Shown one piece after another: positions 7,281 to 14,961 of a stretch of DNA of 64,000 nucleotides (positions within the stretch are counted from its first letter, which is position 1; every line of letters starts with the position of its first letter). A program made the position numbers and the translations under genes. A model generated the notes under the pieces. That model did no database searches. It worked only from the letters and a program-made list of their open reading frames with translations, and was not told where the DNA came from. This DNA comes from Nereida sp965655635 (GTDB taxonomy: Bacteria > Pseudomonadota > Alphaproteobacteria > Rhodobacterales > Rhodobacteraceae): the NCBI RefSeq assembly GCF_965655635.1, contig NZ_CBFHHE010000012.1, positions 1 through 64,000 on the forward strand, written 5' to 3'.

Positions 7281-8366
7281 ATGACAGATTTGACGCCACA
7301 ACAAGGGATTATGGATATCGCTTTGTATCAAGGCGGCGCTTCACATGTTGAAGGGCTTAGCAATGTGGTAAAGCTGTCATCGAACGAAAATCCCTTTGGC
7401 CCGCCCGACAGCGCCCGCGAGGCATTGGTCCTCGAGGCAGGCAATCTGCACCGCTACCCGTCCACGGATCACGCCAGCCTGCGCAATGCCATCGCCGAAG
7501 TGCACCAGCTTGAGGCAGAGCAGATCATTTGTGGTGTGGGAAGTGACGAGATTATCAGCTTTTTGTGCAACGCCTACGCCGGCCCCGGCGACGAGGTGCT
7601 GTATACAGAGCACGGCTTTTCTATGTACCGCATTAGCGCGCTTGCCGCCGGTGCGACCCCCGTTGAAGTGCGCGAACGTGAGCGTGTCACAGATGTGGAT
7701 GCGCTTTTGGCGGGGATCACCCCGCGCACGCGGCTCGTATTTATTGCAAATCCGAATAACCCCACGGGCACAATGATTTCCGGGGCCGAAGTCCGCCGTC
7801 TTGCAGATGGTATCCCGTCGAATTGCCTACTGGTGCTTGACGGCGCCTATGCCGAATACGTTGAGGGCTATGACGGCGGTGCGGCACTTGCGGCGACGCG
7901 GACAAATGTCTTCATGACCCGCACTTTTTCAAAGCTTTATGGCCTTGGCGGATTGCGCGTTGGGTGGGGGTATGGGCCGAAAGACATTATTGATGTGCTG
8001 AACCGTGTGCGGGGGCCTTTCAATTTGTCCAACCCTGCGCTTGCCGCCGCCGAGGCTGCCGTGCGCGATGTGGAATATGTTGAGAAATGCCGCACCGAAA
8101 ATACCAAGTGGCGCGCGTGGTTGGCCGAAGGGTTGGCGGAGTTGGGTGTGCCCTCTGATACATCGACTGCGAACTTTGTGCTGGCGCGCTTTGCATCCGA
8201 GGCCGAGGCGAACGCGTGTGATGACTATCTGAAATCACAAGGTTTGCTAGTGCGTCGCGTAGCAGGTTACAAGTTGCCCAACTGTTTGCGCATTACCGTG
8301 GGTGATGAGGCTTCGTGCCGCCGCGTTGTCCATGCCGTGCGTGCGTTCAAGGACGCCTCCCAATGA
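7281..8366 (+). CDS. hisC: histidinol-phosphate aminotransferase
   Basis: The 361-residue protein is a class-II, fold-type-I PLP aminotransferase. It has the N-terminal LSSNENPFGPP motif, the cofactor region VGSDEIISFLC, FIANPNNPTGT, the aspartate in LVLDGAYAEY, and the Schiff-base lysine in TRTFSKLYGLGGLRVGWG. The C-terminal PNCLRITVG is typical of HisC. It makes histidinol phosphate from imidazole-acetol phosphate, and in many bacteria the same enzyme also transaminates aromatic precursors. Coupling here to a prephenate/arogenate dehydrogenase (one-base stop/start offset) supports a dual role in histidine and tyrosine synthesis. A clear AAGGAG site precedes ATG 7281. Confidence 0.93.
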   Translation: MTDLTPQQGIMDIALYQGGASHVEGLSNVVKLSSNENPFGPPDSAREALVLEAGNLHRYPSTDHASLRNAIAEVHQLEAEQIICGVGSDEIISFLCNAYAGPGDEVLYTEHGFSMYRISALAAGATPVEVRERERVTDVDALLAGITPRTRLVFIANPNNPTGTMISGAEVRRLADGIPSNCLLVLDGAYAEYVEGYDGGAALAATRTNVFMTRTFSKLYGLGGLRVGWGYGPKDIIDVLNRVRGPFNLSNPALAAAEAAVRDVEYVEKCRTENTKWRAWLAEGLAELGVPSDTSTANFVLARFASEAEANACDDYLKSQGLLVRRVAGYKLPNCLRITVGDEASCRRVVHAVRAFKDASQ

Positions 8367-9289
8367 GCGGCCCGGTCTACAACCGCGTGGCGTTGATTGG
8401 GTTGGGCCTGATCGCATCGTCAATGTTTTGGGCGATGAAGCGCAGCGGACTTGCCGCTGAGGTGACGGGCTACGCGCGCTCAGCCGAGACCCGAGATACG
8501 GCCCGAGAGATTGGCCTATGCGACCGCGTGTGCGATAGCGCTGCAGAGGCCGTTAAGGACGCGGATCTTGTTGTTTTATGCGTGCCAGTCGGCGCGATGG
8601 AGCAGGTGACCAAAGACATCGCCCCCTATTTGATGGCGGGCGCAACGGTCAGTGACGTGGGTTCAGTTAAGCGCGCGGTGATTGATGCGGTTGGTCCGCA
8701 TTTGCCAAGCAATGTCCATTTTGTGCCCGCCCACCCGTTGGCCGGAACAGAGCGGTCTGGCCCTACATCAGGGTTTTCTGAACTTTTTGACAACCGCTGG
8801 TGTTTGATTGTGCCCGCGGATGAAAATACTGACGCAGATGCGGTCGCAAAACTGTCTGAGCTTTGGGAAAAGATGGGCAGTAAAGTCGATACGATGGATG
8901 CAGATCACCATGATCTGGTTCTGTGCGTCACGTCCCATGCGCCGCACCTGATTGCTTACACGATGGTCGGTGTGGCCGATGATTTGCAACGGGTGTCCGA
9001 ACAGGAAGTAATCAATTATTCAGCCACGGGTTTTCGGGATTTCACGCGGATCGCGGCCTCTGATCCGACTATGTGGCGGGACGTGTTTCTGAACAACAAA
9101 GAAGCCACGCTTGAGATTTTGGGCCGCTTTACCGAAGAGCTTTTCGCGCTTCAGCGTGCAATTCGCACGGGCGACGGTGATCATTTGCACGACTATTTCA
9201 CGCGCACGCGTGCGATCCGCCGTGGTATTTTGGAAGCAGGTCAAGACGTGGATGTCCCGAACTTCGGACGCAACGCGACCAAGGATTAA
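8363..9289 (+). CDS. tyrC: prephenate/arogenate dehydrogenase family protein
   Basis: The 308-residue protein has an N-terminal Rossmann fold (VALIGLGLIASSMFWAMKRSG) and the catalytic region with VSDVGSVKRAV, FVPAHPLAGTERSGP (active-site His) and DHHDLVLCVTSHAPHLIAYT. It oxidises prephenate or arogenate in tyrosine synthesis, and sequence alone does not settle which. Length matches TyrC/cyclohexadienyl dehydrogenases. The start ATG 8363 overlaps the hisC stop codon by three bases, so the two genes form one translation unit. An upstream in-frame start inside hisC is possible but would add residues without homology. The next gene is convergent, 39 bp downstream. Confidence 0.9.
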   Translation: MSGPVYNRVALIGLGLIASSMFWAMKRSGLAAEVTGYARSAETRDTAREIGLCDRVCDSAAEAVKDADLVVLCVPVGAMEQVTKDIAPYLMAGATVSDVGSVKRAVIDAVGPHLPSNVHFVPAHPLAGTERSGPTSGFSELFDNRWCLIVPADENTDADAVAKLSELWEKMGSKVDTMDADHHDLVLCVTSHAPHLIAYTMVGVADDLQRVSEQEVINYSATGFRDFTRIAASDPTMWRDVFLNNKEATLEILGRFTEELFALQRAIRTGDGDHLHDYFTRTRAIRRGILEAGQDVDVPNFGRNATKD

Positions 9290-9328
9290 GCCGCGCTGCG
9301 TGTGTTTTGTACCCGTTTCAGGGGCCGT

Positions 9329-10330
9329 CTAGCGCAATCTGATGCGCGGGGCAGGGCCGATGGGGAAGGGGCCGATGGCCACGTTTCCGTTGCGGAATGT
9401 CACGGGCACGTCGAGGGTTGCGGTATTACCTGACAGACCCGCCAGCATCTCAAGACCCCGCTCGATAAATGGCAACACGCCTTGTGGCACCATGTCAGAG
9501 TTCTCGGCCACTTTCAGCATTTCGCGCCAATTGGTTGCCTTTAGTTGTATCTCTCCTGTCGGGACGCCGTCGCCATCAAGGGTCACATCACCCGCCGCCC
9601 GCAGATCAAGCCCGCCCCAACTTACGGCCAACAGGTTCAGATTAATTGAGGTCGGTTGTGGACGCGCTTGTTCAATTGCAAAGCGGTTCCATTCGGCGTC
9701 AAAACTGGCGGTCACATCGATGGTTAGCCCTTCGATGATCTGCGGCAAAACATCCGCAGGGTCCAATTGTGCCCGCAGGGCATCGGGCAGGGTGACGTCC
9801 TTGAGTTGTGCATAAAAATCACGGGTAAGCTCTGCGTTCGCCGCGCGCCGCACAGATACAGTGCCGTTGGTGATCTGCGTTACGGCACCGCCGTTGCCCG
9901 CTGCTTCAAGCCCGTCAAACGTGAAAGTCGCACTATCAAGCGTAAGGGCCGTATCAGGCAAAAAGACCGCACTTGCCCGCATGTCCTCGGCGGTGATGTT
10001 TGCGCGCGCCAGCGGCGTGGCGATGGTCTGCTCATTAGGCCAAACGGCGATGATGTGATTGGGCTTGTAGGACAGGGCGAACACCTGAAAGAACGGCGCG
10101 CTCCATGCCCAGCCGGTACGCGGATCAGCTAGTTCAAGTGTATTGATCGTGGTGTCAAAGCGAGACGGAAACCCGCGGGTTTCGATGCTGTCATAGTCGG
10201 CCACCCAACCTTGGGCGCTGCGATCGGCGAACCACGCTTTGGCGCTGCGTTCTGCTGCGGTTGATCCAACAAACCAATAGCCTGCCCACAATACGGCCGC
10301 TGCAAGGCATGCCCCAATAATCCAACGCAT
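9329..10330 (-). CDS. DUF2125 membrane-anchored protein
   Basis: The 333-residue protein starts with MRWIIGACLAAAVLWAGYWFVGS, a signal anchor, followed by an extracytoplasmic beta-rich region rich in TLDSATFTFDG and LDLRAAGDVTLDGDG-type strands, as in AsmA-like lipid-handling proteins. This is the DUF2125 family of alphaproteobacteria, of unknown function. The ATG at 10330 was chosen because a GAAGGGA ribosome binding site sits just upstream; an ATG seven codons earlier would overlap that site. It is divergent from the ChaC-like gene with about 68 bp between starts. A role in the envelope is inferred from the anchor and repeat-like strands only. Confidence 0.85.
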   Translation of the reverse strand: MRWIIGACLAAAVLWAGYWFVGSTAAERSAKAWFADRSAQGWVADYDSIETRGFPSRFDTTINTLELADPRTGWAWSAPFFQVFALSYKPNHIIAVWPNEQTIATPLARANITAEDMRASAVFLPDTALTLDSATFTFDGLEAAGNGGAVTQITNGTVSVRRAANAELTRDFYAQLKDVTLPDALRAQLDPADVLPQIIEGLTIDVTASFDAEWNRFAIEQARPQPTSINLNLLAVSWGGLDLRAAGDVTLDGDGVPTGEIQLKATNWREMLKVAENSDMVPQGVLPFIERGLEMLAGLSGNTATLDVPVTFRNGNVAIGPFPIGPAPRIRLR

Positions 10331-10398
10331 CTTATGTTCCCTTCGTTGCATCTTGTGCTGTGCCAGTGTTTACAGAGCCAATACGAAAAGGGCTAGGC

Positions 10399-10938
10399 AT
10401 GATGAACGACGATGCGCTTTGGGTTTTCGCATACGGGTCACTGGTGTGGAACCCGGGCTTTAACGTGGCAGAACAACACGTCGGACAGGTGTCGGGGTTT
10501 GCACGGTCGTTTTGTATGTCGTCAATTCATCACCGTGGCACCGTTGCGCAACCAGGTCTTGTCTTGGCACTTGATGCAAAAGATGGGGCAAGCTGCGAAG
10601 GCGTTGCGCTGCGCTCGGCGGACCCAAATGATGTGGTTTTGGACATGCTGCGCGAACGCGAGTTGGTCAGTTCGGCCTATTATGAAGACTGGATTGAGGT
10701 CAGTTTGCGGGACGGGCGCACGGTAAAGGCGGTTAGCTACATCATCGATCCGACCCACGTACAATATTGCGCTGATCTAAGCCTTGAGACCCAAGCGCAG
10801 ATCATCGCCCGAAGCACCGGCGGTCGCGGCCCGAATTGTGAATATTTGCACAACACCTACAGCCATCTCGAAAGCCTTGGTTTGCGTGATGAGGATCTGA
10901 AATGGCTTTCTGCGCGTGTCTGCGAGATTAAGCGTTAA
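10399..10938 (+). CDS. ChaC-like gamma-glutamylcyclotransferase
   Basis: The 179-residue protein has the cyclotransferase-fold signature near its start, WVFAYGSLVWNPGF, followed by GFARSFCMSSIHHRGT, a conserved pattern of the ChaC family, the catalytic-region RERELVSSAYYEDWI, and GPNCEYLHNTYSHLESLGL. ChaC enzymes cleave glutathione to 5-oxoproline and Cys-Gly in the cytoplasm. The length fits the bacterial family. I chose the first of two consecutive ATG codons (10399) because AAAAGGG precedes it; an upstream frame extension has no such site. It stands between a divergent DUF2125 gene and the MotA-like pair, with no operon partner, so glutathione turnover is taken from the family alone. Confidence 0.87.
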   Translation: MMNDDALWVFAYGSLVWNPGFNVAEQHVGQVSGFARSFCMSSIHHRGTVAQPGLVLALDAKDGASCEGVALRSADPNDVVLDMLRERELVSSAYYEDWIEVSLRDGRTVKAVSYIIDPTHVQYCADLSLETQAQIIARSTGGRGPNCEYLHNTYSHLESLGLRDEDLKWLSARVCEIKR

Positions 10939-11007
10939 CACTTTGCTTTACTCTTTTGGCAGGTCTATGATCAGGCTCAAGAGCCGCAAATGGTCAGGGA
11001 CAGGCAC

Positions 11008-12183
11008 ATGGATATCTCAACCCGCCAAGTAACGCCGTATTTCAGCCAGCCGTTCCGGCAGGTCATTATGATGCTTATTGCACTGGGTTTGGTCGGCGTT
11101 GGTCTTTACTTGGCACTGCCGCGCATTTTGCCGGTGTTTTTATCGAACCTCTACCTTAACGGCTTCATCCTATTGGTTTTCGTCGTGGGGGTGTTTGCCT
11201 GTTTTTACCAAGTCTACCAACTGGCCGCCTCCGTGCAGTTTATCGAAGGATTTGCCCAAAACCGCCCCGGCGCGAACATTGCCAAGCCGCCTTTGCTGAT
11301 GGCACCTCTGGCGGCTCTGTTGGGCTCGCGCAAAGCCGAAACGAGCATTTCAACCACGTCTGCACGATCTATTTTGGATTCTGTCGAAAGTCGCATTGGT
11401 GAAGAGCGGGAGATGACCCGCTACATTACTAACACATTGGTCTTCCTTGGCCTTTTGGGAACGTTTTACGGTCTTGCAACCACTGTGCCTGCTTTGGTTG
11501 AGACAATTCGCGGTCTGCAACCCACCGAGGGCGAGGCAGGCGTTGATATGTTCAATCGCTTGATGTCAGGCCTTGATAGCCAGTTGTCCGGCATGGGCGT
11601 GGCGTTTGCGTCTTCGCTTTTGGGGCTTGGTGGATCCTTGATTGTGGGTTTGCTGGAATTGTTTGCCAGTCACGGTCAAAATCGCTTCTATCGCGAGCTT
11701 GAGGAATGGCTATCATCCATCACACGTCTGTCGTTTTCCGCAGCAGACGGGGACAGCAGCGCCGAGCAAAACTTCATGGCCAGCGTGCTTGAACACATGT
11801 CTAATCAGATGGACGGTCTGCGGGAATTGATGGCGGGCTCTGAAGCCAGCCGCACAACGCTTGAAGGACAGATCGGCGATCTGGCCACGACAATGACGAA
11901 GCTCGCTACCCGCATGGAAACCGGCGATGACACCCGCGATGCCCTTTTGCGCGTGGCGGATGGCCAAGATCGCCTTCTTGCGCAACTTGTCCAAGGGGGC
12001 GGCGGTGGCGAAGGCCTTGATGCTGAGGCGCGGATGCGCTTGCGCTCGATTGATGTGCAACTATTGCGGTTGGTTGAAGAAATTACCGCTGGTCGTCTTG
12101 AAACAACGGCCGAAATTCGTGGTGATCTGGCGCGTTTGACCAACACCATCGCGCGTGCAATCGCTGCTGAGGACGGTACTTAA
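11008..12183 (+). CDS. MotA/TolQ/ExbB-type proton channel protein
   Basis: The 391-residue inner-membrane protein has two N-terminal helices (about 16-38 and 48-70), then the MotA/ExbB core with helices TNTLVFLGLLGTFYGLATTVPALV and GMGVAFASSLLGLGGSLIVGLLELF, and a C-terminal cytoplasmic tail from about 245 that reads as coiled coil. The GLLGTFYGL and AFASSLLGL motifs are diagnostic of ion-driven stator channels. It is followed after two bases by a MotB-like partner, so the two make a stator-type complex that uses the proton gradient. The architecture resembles ZorA of Zorya defence, but no Zorya effector is near. ATG 11008 follows an AGGGA site; ATG 10990 is an alternative. Confidence 0.82.
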   Translation: MDISTRQVTPYFSQPFRQVIMMLIALGLVGVGLYLALPRILPVFLSNLYLNGFILLVFVVGVFACFYQVYQLAASVQFIEGFAQNRPGANIAKPPLLMAPLAALLGSRKAETSISTTSARSILDSVESRIGEEREMTRYITNTLVFLGLLGTFYGLATTVPALVETIRGLQPTEGEAGVDMFNRLMSGLDSQLSGMGVAFASSLLGLGGSLIVGLLELFASHGQNRFYRELEEWLSSITRLSFSAADGDSSAEQNFMASVLEHMSNQMDGLRELMAGSEASRTTLEGQIGDLATTMTKLATRMETGDDTRDALLRVADGQDRLLAQLVQGGGGGEGLDAEARMRLRSIDVQLLRLVEEITAGRLETTAEIRGDLARLTNTIARAIAAEDGT

Positions 12184-12185
12184 AC

Positions 12186-13901
12186 ATGGCGCTGGCGCAA
12201 CGCAGAAACGGTATCCAAGCCTCGATCTGGCCGGGGTTCGTGGATGCGATGACGGCGCTTTTGCTTGTGTTGATGTTCGTGCTGACCATTTTCATGGTGG
12301 TCCAGGCGGTCCTGCGTGAGACGATTACAGGCCAAGAAAACGAGTTAAGTGAATTGGGCGCAGAAGTTGGCGCGTTGTCGGCGGCTTTGGGTCTGGCGAC
12401 CAGTCAGCGCGATGATCTGCGTGTTGAGTTGGGGAGTTTGCGCGCCACACTTTCCCAAGCTGAGGATGATATCGACGCCCGTGATGCACGCATCCGCGAC
12501 TTTGAGGCCCAAGTTGCCGCCCTTTTGGTACAGCAGTCCCAGACACAGGCGCAAATTACTGCACTTCAGGGTGAAAATGCGCAAATTCTGTCAGATAAAG
12601 AAGCGCTTGATCTGGCATTGGCTGCGGCGCGTGATGAAATCAGTGCAGGCGAGCAGGCCGCCCGTTTGGCTGCTGCGCGCCTCGAAGCCCTCGAAGCGTT
12701 AATCGCGGATTTGCGCGCCGAAAATACCGAGACGATAGCCCTGCTCAGCCAGACTGAACAGGCCCTGACGGATGCACAGCAAGAACTAAGCGATGCTGAA
12801 ATTGCCCGTATCGCAGATGCGCAGGCGGCAGCGGCGCTGCGTGCAAGGCTTGCAACGGCACAAGACGAGCTAACCGCGACCACATTGGCTCTTGAGGCTA
12901 AGCGCCAAGAGGCCGAAGACACCCTGACATTGCTGGCCGCGACCCAAGAGACCCGCGATGATCTGAACGCGCGCTTGGCCCAAGCTTTGCTTGATCTGGA
13001 ACAAACGGATGCAGAACTGGGTGCGCTGCAGGACCGTGTGGATGCGGATACGGCTTCTGTGCAAGCAGAGTTAAGCGCGCTTTTGGCGGCCAAGCTTGCG
13101 GCTGAAAACGAAGCAGCCCTTCGCCTGACAGAGGCGCAACAACGTGCCGCTCTTTTAGCCGAAGCCAATGAGGAGCTTTCGCTTGTTGAGGCGCAGTCTG
13201 CTGAAGATCAACGCAAGATCACGCTACTCAACCAGCAAATTGGTGAGCTGCGCAGTCAGCTTTCCTCGTTGCAAGGTATTCTGGATGCGGCCGCCGAAGC
13301 CGATGCGCAGGCCGATATTCAAATTCAAACGTTGGGCCAAAACCTGAACGCAGCACTCGCTCGTGCCGCTACCGAGGAGCGCAAGCGCCGCCGTCTTGAA
13401 GAGGCTGAACGCAAACGTCTTGAGGCCGAGGCCGTTGATCTTGCCAAATACCGGTCAGACTTTTTTGCGCAGCTTCGCGACCTTCTTGATGGTCAAGACG
13501 GCGTGCGCATCGAAGGGGACCGTTTTGTGTTTTCGTCCGAGGTTCTGTTCGCCCAAGGCCAAGCGGATTTGTCAGCGGACGGCGAGGCAGAAATCGCCAA
13601 AGTTGCGCGCATCCTTCGCGACATTGCGGGCGACATCCCTGATGGGATTGATTGGGTGATCCGCGTCGACGGGCACACAGATGACATCCCGCTTTCTGGG
13701 CTGGGCGAATTCAGCAACAACTGGGAACTCAGTCAAGCACGTGCCTTGTCCGTGGTGCTTTATATGGTGAACTTTCTGGGCCTGCCGCCGGACCGTTTGG
13801 CGGCCAATGGCTTTGGGCAATTCCAACCTGTGAACCCTGCCGACACAGATGCAGCGCGCGCGCAGAACCGCCGGATTGAGTTGAAGCTTACTGAAAAATA
13901 A
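12186..13901 (+). CDS. MotB-like OmpA-domain protein with long coiled coil
   Basis: The 571-residue partner of the preceding channel protein has a single membrane helix whose start carries the stator aspartate (WPGFVDAMTALLLVLMFVL, Asp20), about 370 residues of Ala/Glu/Gln/Leu-rich heptad coiled coil, and a C-terminal OmpA/MotB peptidoglycan-binding domain from about 439 (SSEVLFAQGQADLS, VDGHTDDIPL, NWELSQARALSVV, GFGQFQPVNP, NRRIELKL). It should anchor in the inner membrane and reach the cell wall. The coiled coil is far longer than in MotB or TolR and resembles what is seen in ZorB-like or envelope-spanning stators. It starts two bases after the channel gene and converges with the M23 gene. 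Confidence 0.82.
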   Translation: MALAQRRNGIQASIWPGFVDAMTALLLVLMFVLTIFMVVQAVLRETITGQENELSELGAEVGALSAALGLATSQRDDLRVELGSLRATLSQAEDDIDARDARIRDFEAQVAALLVQQSQTQAQITALQGENAQILSDKEALDLALAAARDEISAGEQAARLAAARLEALEALIADLRAENTETIALLSQTEQALTDAQQELSDAEIARIADAQAAAALRARLATAQDELTATTLALEAKRQEAEDTLTLLAATQETRDDLNARLAQALLDLEQTDAELGALQDRVDADTASVQAELSALLAAKLAAENEAALRLTEAQQRAALLAEANEELSLVEAQSAEDQRKITLLNQQIGELRSQLSSLQGILDAAAEADAQADIQIQTLGQNLNAALARAATEERKRRRLEEAERKRLEAEAVDLAKYRSDFFAQLRDLLDGQDGVRIEGDRFVFSSEVLFAQGQADLSADGEAEIAKVARILRDIAGDIPDGIDWVIRVDGHTDDIPLSGLGEFSNNWELSQARALSVVLYMVNFLGLPPDRLAANGFGQFQPVNPADTDAARAQNRRIELKLTEK

Positions 13902-13905
13902 CCGT

Positions 13906-14793
13906 CTATTCGACGCGCATTTGCGTTACGGTTTTCTGAATGACGCGGCTCGCGCGGGTAAGAGTGACGGTTCCTTCATAGGTGCCACGTGGCCAGCCAA
14001 CACCGCGTAGCGGTTTGCCCGCCGCGCGCCTCGCTTGGGCTTGGGTGCGTTTGAACAGCGTGGTGTGACCCAAGATTTCACCTGCGGGGCCATTTATGTT
14101 CAGGGCCATCACATCGCCGCGCTGAACCCCAAAGGCAAAGCCCCAAAGCACGATAGCCTCTTGGGTGATGCTAAAGTCTGTTTGTGTGGCATTCCCTGCT
14201 TTGACGGCGTCATACTCGGGTAACCCGCCCAAAAAGCCCGCGTTGATCAAGCCGGCGGGTTCATAGGTGGGGGCATCACGCCACAAGGTTTTGGCGGGTG
14301 TCTGTGTGCAGGCAGTGTCGAGTGTGTCTGCAGTTTGTGCATTGAACGGATCAATAACTTGTCCGTTTTTACGAACCGAAAAATGCAGGTGTGGGAATTG
14401 CGTGTTGCCGCTTAGCCCCACTTGCCCAAGGACGGTACCTGCATCAACCGTGTCGCCTTCGCGCACGGCAAGCGAGCCACGTTTAAGGTGACAATACTGC
14501 GTACTCCACCCGTTTTGATGTTCAATAACCACGCCGTTACCGCATTCACGGTCCGCAAACGTGGCGCTATTTTCTGCAGTGGCAATCTGATCTGGCATGC
14601 CGTCACGCACGGCTTGGACACGGCCGGCTGCTGCTGCCAAAACATCTACGCCGCTTGTCAGATCGCGCAATGTCGGAAGTGCGAAATCCGTACCTTTATG
14701 TGTGTCGTAGCTGAGGCTACCGCAGGTGAAATCCATGACTTCGTCACTTGGGTCGCGATCAACGAATTGTTGGATATAACAGTCCTCACCCAA
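13906..14793 (-). CDS. M23-family metallopeptidase (start uncertain)
   Basis: The frame codes a LytM/peptidase M23 domain with zinc ligands in HKGTDFALP and the second motif FPHLHFSV, with QYCHLKRG between. Such enzymes cut peptidoglycan cross-links or regulate amidases. The first ordinary start codon is TTG 14793, but family members continue upstream. The same frame stays open to a stop at 14899-14901 and codes FTIDLPIACTLGED preceded by KGAAHAAPFVCAASLAIASDAAA, a good signal peptide, with CTG at 14898 as its only in-frame start candidate. That segment lies within the clpA terminator. The gene converges with the OmpA-domain gene. Confidence 0.78.
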   Translation of the reverse strand: MGEDCYIQQFVDRDPSDEVMDFTCGSLSYDTHKGTDFALPTLRDLTSGVDVLAAAAGRVQAVRDGMPDQIATAENSATFADRECGNGVVIEHQNGWSTQYCHLKRGSLAVREGDTVDAGTVLGQVGLSGNTQFPHLHFSVRKNGQVIDPFNAQTADTLDTACTQTPAKTLWRDAPTYEPAGLINAGFLGGLPEYDAVKAGNATQTDFSITQEAIVLWGFAFGVQRGDVMALNINGPAGEILGHTTLFKRTQAQARRAAGKPLRGVGWPRGTYEGTVTLTRASRVIQKTVTQMRVE

Positions 14794-14861
14794 AGTGCAG
14801 GCGATCGGTAAGTCGATCGTGAACTCAGCTGCGGCGTCGCTTGCTATGGCAAGTGATGCGG

Positions 14862-14896
14862 CACAAACGAAAGGGGCCGCGTGGGCAGCCCCTTTC
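14862..14896 (-). terminator. clpA terminator hairpin
   Basis: A perfect 9-bp inverted repeat (arms 14869-14877 and 14888-14896, loop of ten bases) is followed on the minus strand by TTTCGTTTG, the same style of T-run as the other terminators in this window. It lies 66 bp after the clpA stop. Confidence 0.7.
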
Positions 14897-14961
14897 AGTT
14901 AACGTATCGTAGATGGCTTCATGTGGCCCTCAATCTGGTCGTGTACGCATATCTGGCGCGC

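Noticed and set aside
11008..13901. Zorya phage-defence system
   Set aside because: The MotA/MotB-like pair fits ZorAB in build, but none of ZorC, ZorD or ZorE-like genes is in the flanking regions, and the neighbours are housekeeping genes.
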